From Callipepla californica brunnescens (Eukaryota > Chordata > Aves > Galliformes > Odontophoridae), in contig JALIRH010000140.1 in assembly GCA_023055505.1 (NCBI GenBank), positions 124,001-188,000 on the forward strand: a stretch of DNA of 64,000 nt, written 5' to 3'. Under the pieces are notes generated by a model. That model did no database searches. It had not been told where the DNA came from and saw only the letters and a list, made by a program, of their open reading frames with translations. The translations under genes and the position numbers were made by a program. This document shows positions 59,151 to 64,000 of this stretch, in pieces (positions within the stretch are counted from its first letter, which is position 1; each line of letters begins with the position of its first letter).

Positions 59151-60707
59151 TTATTATACACTGTTCCTTTTCTCCCTTGTTTTATATGATACACTTAGCC
59201 TTCCACTGCCTATTAACAGCTAGGTACCAAATACTGAAAGCAGTATAACAATCACACATCACACAGTCCAACAAAGCAAAATGAAAACAAGCGACTTGAT
59301 CAGGAGACAACTGTTACTGTAACTTAAAAAAAAAAAAAAAAAAAAAAGGCAGGTCAATAGAAATCTAGAAATGCAAGTTCAGGAACTCAGCTCTTGTAGA
59401 GATTGTACAAAGTCAGCAATATAGTAAGTACTACGAATTGTAAAGAATTTCAGTAACTCATACAAGTATAAATAGGCTTTTGTTTAGAAGAAAAAAAAAA
59501 AAAAAGCTCTTCTTTAACTACTACTGCTATTGTAACATGCATTTGTTATTTTCAACATTTAAAAAAAAAAATAGCATCTTTAATGCCAAAAAGTGAAGGA
59601 CTATATGTTTAGGGGCTACTATCATTTAGGGGTACACAATGAAACTCTGCATGGATAGAATAACAGAAAATTTATGTAGTAATGAATTCAGAAAATCAAC
59701 GCAAATCCCTACCAAAGACAAGACTTTTTCTTTTTTTGTTGGGTTGTTTACAGAACGTCTACACCTTACAATACTGTACTGTGTGGTTATCAAAAGAAAT
59801 TCCAAAGACACATTCCATATGGATATGACATAAACAATAATCATCAAACAGCAATTCAAATCCTGAAAGCAACATGCTGTGTGAGCTTGAGCCTGGGTCC
59901 TGACTAATTAAAGTGAGGATTTTCAGAGTAAGCACATGATCCAGAACAGTAGTTAATTTACTCAAGTTTCAGAGGTAGACAGCTAAGTTTAGATTTTAGC
60001 TTTTAGATATTTCAGAAATTCCTCTGTGGACTGCAGTGATCTTGGACACGAGCAAAAGTTTCTGAATTTGTAAATCCACCAACTGTCAGAACTCCAGTCA
60101 TTGCTACCTGTGGTATATTATAATTTGATCACTTTCACAATTCTCAGGAAAAAAAAGAAAAAAAAAAAGAGCACATTTTTTCAACTAGCTAAACAGAAAA
60201 TAAAAGTTATGAGTGATAGAAGGAGAATACTCTCATAGAATTTCTACCTTTTAATTGATATATTAAACTGTGTGCTTGCAATTTTTTCTCTCCTGTTATT
60301 TGTAGTTCTGGATTTATAATAGATCCTCGAGTACATACTACTCACTTGCTGAATTTAAATATAAACTACTTCTTAATAATAAACTGAATAAGTTCAGTTT
60401 TATTCTAAATTTTATCCTAAATTTAGAAGTTTTCACCTTTATTTAAAACAGATCGGATCTCTTTGGCATTCTATAAATAAATATGAATATAATAACATAA
60501 CATAATATAACTTCATAGTAATGAAAAATAGGAAAACAAATCTCCATAAATGTATGTTTTATTTCTTGGAAGTGGACTACATGCTTAAGAAAGAACAGTT
60601 ATAATCTTATTTAAACTAATAAATTAAGGCTAACTACTAGTTTATTGCTTTAATTATGATAAACTCATTTATGTAAATAGAACAATTGACCTTTAAAACA
60701 AAGCATT

Positions 60708-60741
60708 ATTTTCTTAGCTCCAATATTTTCTTAGCTCCAAT
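60708..60741 (+). repeat. 17-base tandem duplication
   Basis: ATTTTCTTAGCTCCAAT occurs twice in direct succession with no mismatch. Confidence 0.95.
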
Positions 60742-60984
60742 GTTGAGAAATCAAAACTGACAACTTCTTCAGAGCAAGGATTAGAGCTACTCAGCAGAAG
60801 GACATTAAGATATTTTGTTCTGACTTCTTTGAGAAATTGAGCAGAAAAATATCTCAGGTTATTATCTCACTGTAGGGTGAATACCCTGAATGAATAGTAT
60901 CCACACATTATAAGAAAGATGGACAGTATATTTTTGAACAGATTATCCAGATGGTATAAAAACACCCAATAAATTAGGAAAGGC

Positions 60985-61205
60985 TCACCTGATGCCAAAA
61001 GTTGAGGCTTGCCTGGAACTCCACACAGAAGGGATATCTAACAAGACATCCCTCCCTAGTGCTGGTCAGCCCTTAAATGGGGTCTGGGAGAGGTGGAGCC
61101 AGACTCCACCCCTTCCGGTCACACAGGTGAATTGCCTTCACCTGTGCTTCTGTGGCTGACTCAGTGCTCGCCTCAGGTGATCCATCAGTACTTTAGGTCA
61201 TGATT
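60985..61205. repeat. unclassified block with two consecutive perfect hairpins
   Basis: This GC-richer block of about 200 bp contains GGTGGAG/CTCCACC (61092-61098 and 61104-61110, 5-base loop). It is followed by CACAGGTGAA/TTCACCTGTG (61122-61131 and 61137-61146, 5-base loop). It is bracketed by an 11-base near-inverted pair, TCACCTGATGC (60985-60995) and GCCTCAGGTGA (61170-61180). The sequence looks like a dispersed bird repeat, but I cannot name the family. Confidence 0.5.
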
Positions 61206-62134
61206 CAGCAGTTCCCATAGACTTACTCTACTTCAATAATCTAGTCAAGGAGGAAACAAAGATATTCTTCTCCACACTACATATCATCTTATTGAGGAAT
61301 TGTTTATGTAGGTGCAATATCTACATTTTAAGGAATCAGTAGTAAAACCGTTCCTCTGACCCCCATCTTCAAAACAATAACCAAAAATAGACATTGGGAT
61401 TGAGAATGTGCTATCCTAGTCCTATATTCAAAGATAAAAGAGTTTTATGGTACCCTTAGCAAATTATGCTAACAGCATGTTATTTGAGAATACTTTTACT
61501 CCACTGGTTTGTCTATACTGCTTAAGATTAAAAGAAGTATTACTGCTGTTTCTTACAGGCTCACATCCTTATCTTTAACTGAAAATATCACTGACCATGG
61601 AAAGGGAGAATGCTGTGACCTTCACTCAATGGTATACACTGATCCTCAATTTCAGAATTGTCTCCTTTTTAATTCAGCACCTCTAGAAAATGTGTTTCAG
61701 AAGAGCAATGTTACTGAGTTAATACGCAGGTAGGAGATTTTATGACCCACACTGGTCTCATTTTATTGTGGTTTCTCTTCATTAATTTCAAAAACACAAC
61801 AGAAACAGTTCTGCTCCATAGAAACTCACTAAACCTCCTACAGAGCATTATGATTTGATGTCATTTTGAAATTATGGCAGTTACACATTTTTCCGTAATA
61901 AAATGTGAATGAATGTGGCATTCACAGGCAAAGAAAAACTACTACTGATTAATGATAGATGCATGTTAAAAAAAATAGAAATAAGATGCAGGAGGATAAG
62001 AAATATCAGAGTTTTTCAGGCAATAGTAAATAATTTACCCTATTTATTTACTGTCTGTCAATATATATATATATATACATCTCTTCATACTATATATACA
62101 TACTAGGAGGAACTGAAGTGGTTTTCATAAATTA

Positions 62135-62500
62135 ATAAAATGGCCAGGGTTGTAAAGGACCTCAAAGAACATTTTGTTTCAACACCACTGCCGTGGGAAG
62201 GGTTGCCAACCACTAGACCAGGCTGTCCAGAGCCATATCCAGCCTTGCCTTGAATATCTCCAGGGATGGGGCATCCACAACCTTTCTGGGCAACCTGTTC
62301 CAGTGCATCACCACCCTCTGAGTGAAAAAACTTAATATCCAACCTAAATCTGCCTTAGTTTAAAGCCATTCTCCTTTGTCTTATCACTATCAACCCATGT
62401 AAGCAATTGTTCCCCCTACCATTTATACTCTCCCTTCAACTACTGGAAGGCCACAATGAGGTCTCCTTGGAGCCTTCTCTTCTCCAAGCTAAAAAAGCCC
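62135..62500 (-). mobile_element. CR1 LINE 3' fragment
   Basis: The plus strand shows the inverted CR1 3' region: 'gggttgtaaaggacctcaaa', CCAGGCTGTCCAGAGCCATA, AACCTTTCTGGGCAACCTGT and 'tccaacctaaatctgcctta', up to 'cttctcttctccaagctaaa'. It is about 360 bp, and the terminal tail is degraded. Confidence 0.9.
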
Positions 62501-62736
62501 AGTTTTCATCAAGGAATATTCCTCTTCAACCACTCATGCTTTACACAGATCAAAACTTGTAATAGTTCGAAAGTAGGGAAGTCATTTTTCAATTCAAATA
62601 AATTCAATTTTCAATGACTGAGTACAGGTAAGGGACAGCACACTGAAGTATGGAGAATCTTCTCACAACTTGCTTTTCATTAAAATGGCTATAGTACAAT
62701 GCTAGATGATAACTTTGACAACTGCAAATTATCTAC

Positions 62737-62754
62737 GGGGGGGGGGGGGGGGGG
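62737..62754 (+). repeat. 18-base G run
   Basis: There are eighteen consecutive G residues in an otherwise AT-rich setting. It could form a G-quadruplex. On the transcribed sense of CSMD1 it would be a C run. Confidence 0.95.
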
Positions 62755-63270
62755 TCTTTGTGTCACAGTGCCTCAGCTTATGGTTGTAAAGATAAGAAGT
62801 AGGAAGAAGTAGGGGCAAGCAGTCTTTTTTGGGGTACAGCTCGGAAGCTCGGAGAAGCAGATCACTGTAAACGACGATAATGCTTGTGCATGGCAATGAT
62901 GTCACCACTCCCTGCTGGCTTATCTGCTGGGCCAGATATGTCACACTAACAGAGAGAAAAGAAGAAAAAAAAAACACAAAGAAACAACAGAAATGGGGGA
63001 TAAAAGGCCTTCACTAAACTAAGGACTTTGGAGAAGAACTCCCAAAGTAAAAAAACAAACCAAAACAAAACAAAAAAAGAAAAAAAACAACAAACCTTTG
63101 ACAGAGAATTCCCTGAGGGGAAAACCTTTTCTGGAGGAACCCCCCTGGGGCCTGCTTGTTGGGAAGCTTCCTGGCTTTTTCCTATCCCCCACAGCAACAA
63201 GTTCCTGAGATCAATGGACCTACTACAAACCTCGCTGGTGATTATACCTTTACTGCATTCTGCCAAGACT
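62755..63270. other. GC-richer block of unknown origin next to the G run
   Basis: The segment has several CpG dinucleotides close together (62838-62880), a short tandem AGCTCGGA repeat (62839-62854), A-rich purine stretches, and a later part with AACCCCCCTGGGGCCTGCTT. The short open frames show no domain. A retroelement or LTR piece is possible, but I cannot identify one. Confidence 0.3.
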
Positions 63271-64000
63271 CCATGCTTTTTTTTTTAATCTGGTTTCTAT
63301 CATCCAGCTTCCCTTTCCCATATCTCAAAGCAACTAGGATTTGTAATAAACTTGTTGGGCTAACATTTGACCCATTGTGTCCTAATCTTGCTAGCGGGTA
63401 TACATATATTAAAAAGAACCTCTTCTCCCTCTTCTACATTGGAGTGAGACAACCTCTAAATCTAGAATTCCAAACTCTTGAGCAAATCTCTCAAATAAAA
63501 AATTAATACTGAAGAAAAGGATACAATAAAGCTAAGTCATGCAATAATTCTATTCCAAATTCAGACACCAGGTTGTCAATACTGGCACTAGTAAACAAAA
63601 TCTTTGGATCATAATCTTACTGCACAAGCCATACATACATAAATGACAGATCATAATATTAGTGATGAAATGTTTTTTCAATGATAATGAATTCTGAAAT
63701 CTAAAATAAGGTACTATGGCCTACAGTATTAAAAGTGAAACAGAATAAAAGCTACAGACCACCAAGTGTTTCAATATAGACTTATTTGAACTATTAAGAA
63801 TATATTATAATTGCATAAATTATTATTATAATTACAATAAAATAGATATATGTTATAAATGATTCCATAACAAAATGATGAATTATGCATATACATAGAG
63901 AGAGCACAAGAACACAGTAACTTTTCTTCCAAGCTCTGAAGGTTTAAAATGTTTCTATCAGTTACAATTATTCTTTATGACACGATACTCATTCTTGCAT

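Overview
The window is about 64 kb of AT-rich vertebrate DNA. It looks like a bird genome, and probably a galliform such as chicken. The dispersed repeats are mostly CR1 LINE fragments with the usual avian 3' end (a conserved ~20-nt block, then ATTCTATG-type tails). There are also mariner-like elements of a family I know from chicken, and one LTR-like block that resembles avian endogenous retroviral LTRs. There are no bacterial operons, CRISPR arrays, tRNA or rRNA genes.

The only protein-coding gene I can support lies on the minus strand. Five short exons (39206-39293, 34402-34526, 30710-30831, 15162-15265 and 12121-12233, in transcript order) have AG/GT splice borders and compatible phases. 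Joined, they give 552 nt of open reading frame that encodes a linker, one complete Sushi (CCP) domain and one complete CUB domain. The protein matches the second Sushi and third CUB of CSMD1 (CUB and Sushi multiple domains 1), as judged from memory of the family; no alignment was run. CSMD1 is a very large type I membrane protein of neurons and epithelia, linked to complement control and synapse biology. The window is therefore an internal slice of a giant gene. Neither the start codon, the transmembrane segment nor the neighbouring exons are visible.

Region by region: 1-12120 is intron 3' of the last visible exon, with a ~1.7 kb CR1 and a short CR1 tail. The 12.2-15.2 kb intron holds two short CR1 pieces. 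The 15.3-30.7 kb intron holds an LTR-like block (about 16.97-17.52 kb), a CR1 and a CR1 ORF1-type relic (25.4-26.4 kb). The 30.8-34.4 kb intron holds an unclassified GC-richer block. The 34.5-39.2 kb intron holds a 33-base A run and a CR1/mariner junction. The 39.3-64 kb intron is the richest in repeats: a CR1 inserted inside another CR1, a deleted mariner with both terminal inverted repeats, further CR1s, a block with two consecutive perfect hairpins, and an 18-base G run.

I found no undescribed biological system. The most interesting items are the transposon history (nested CR1, deleted mariner, broken CR1 ORF1 with SGNH-esterase-like motifs) and the double-hairpin block near 61.1 kb.
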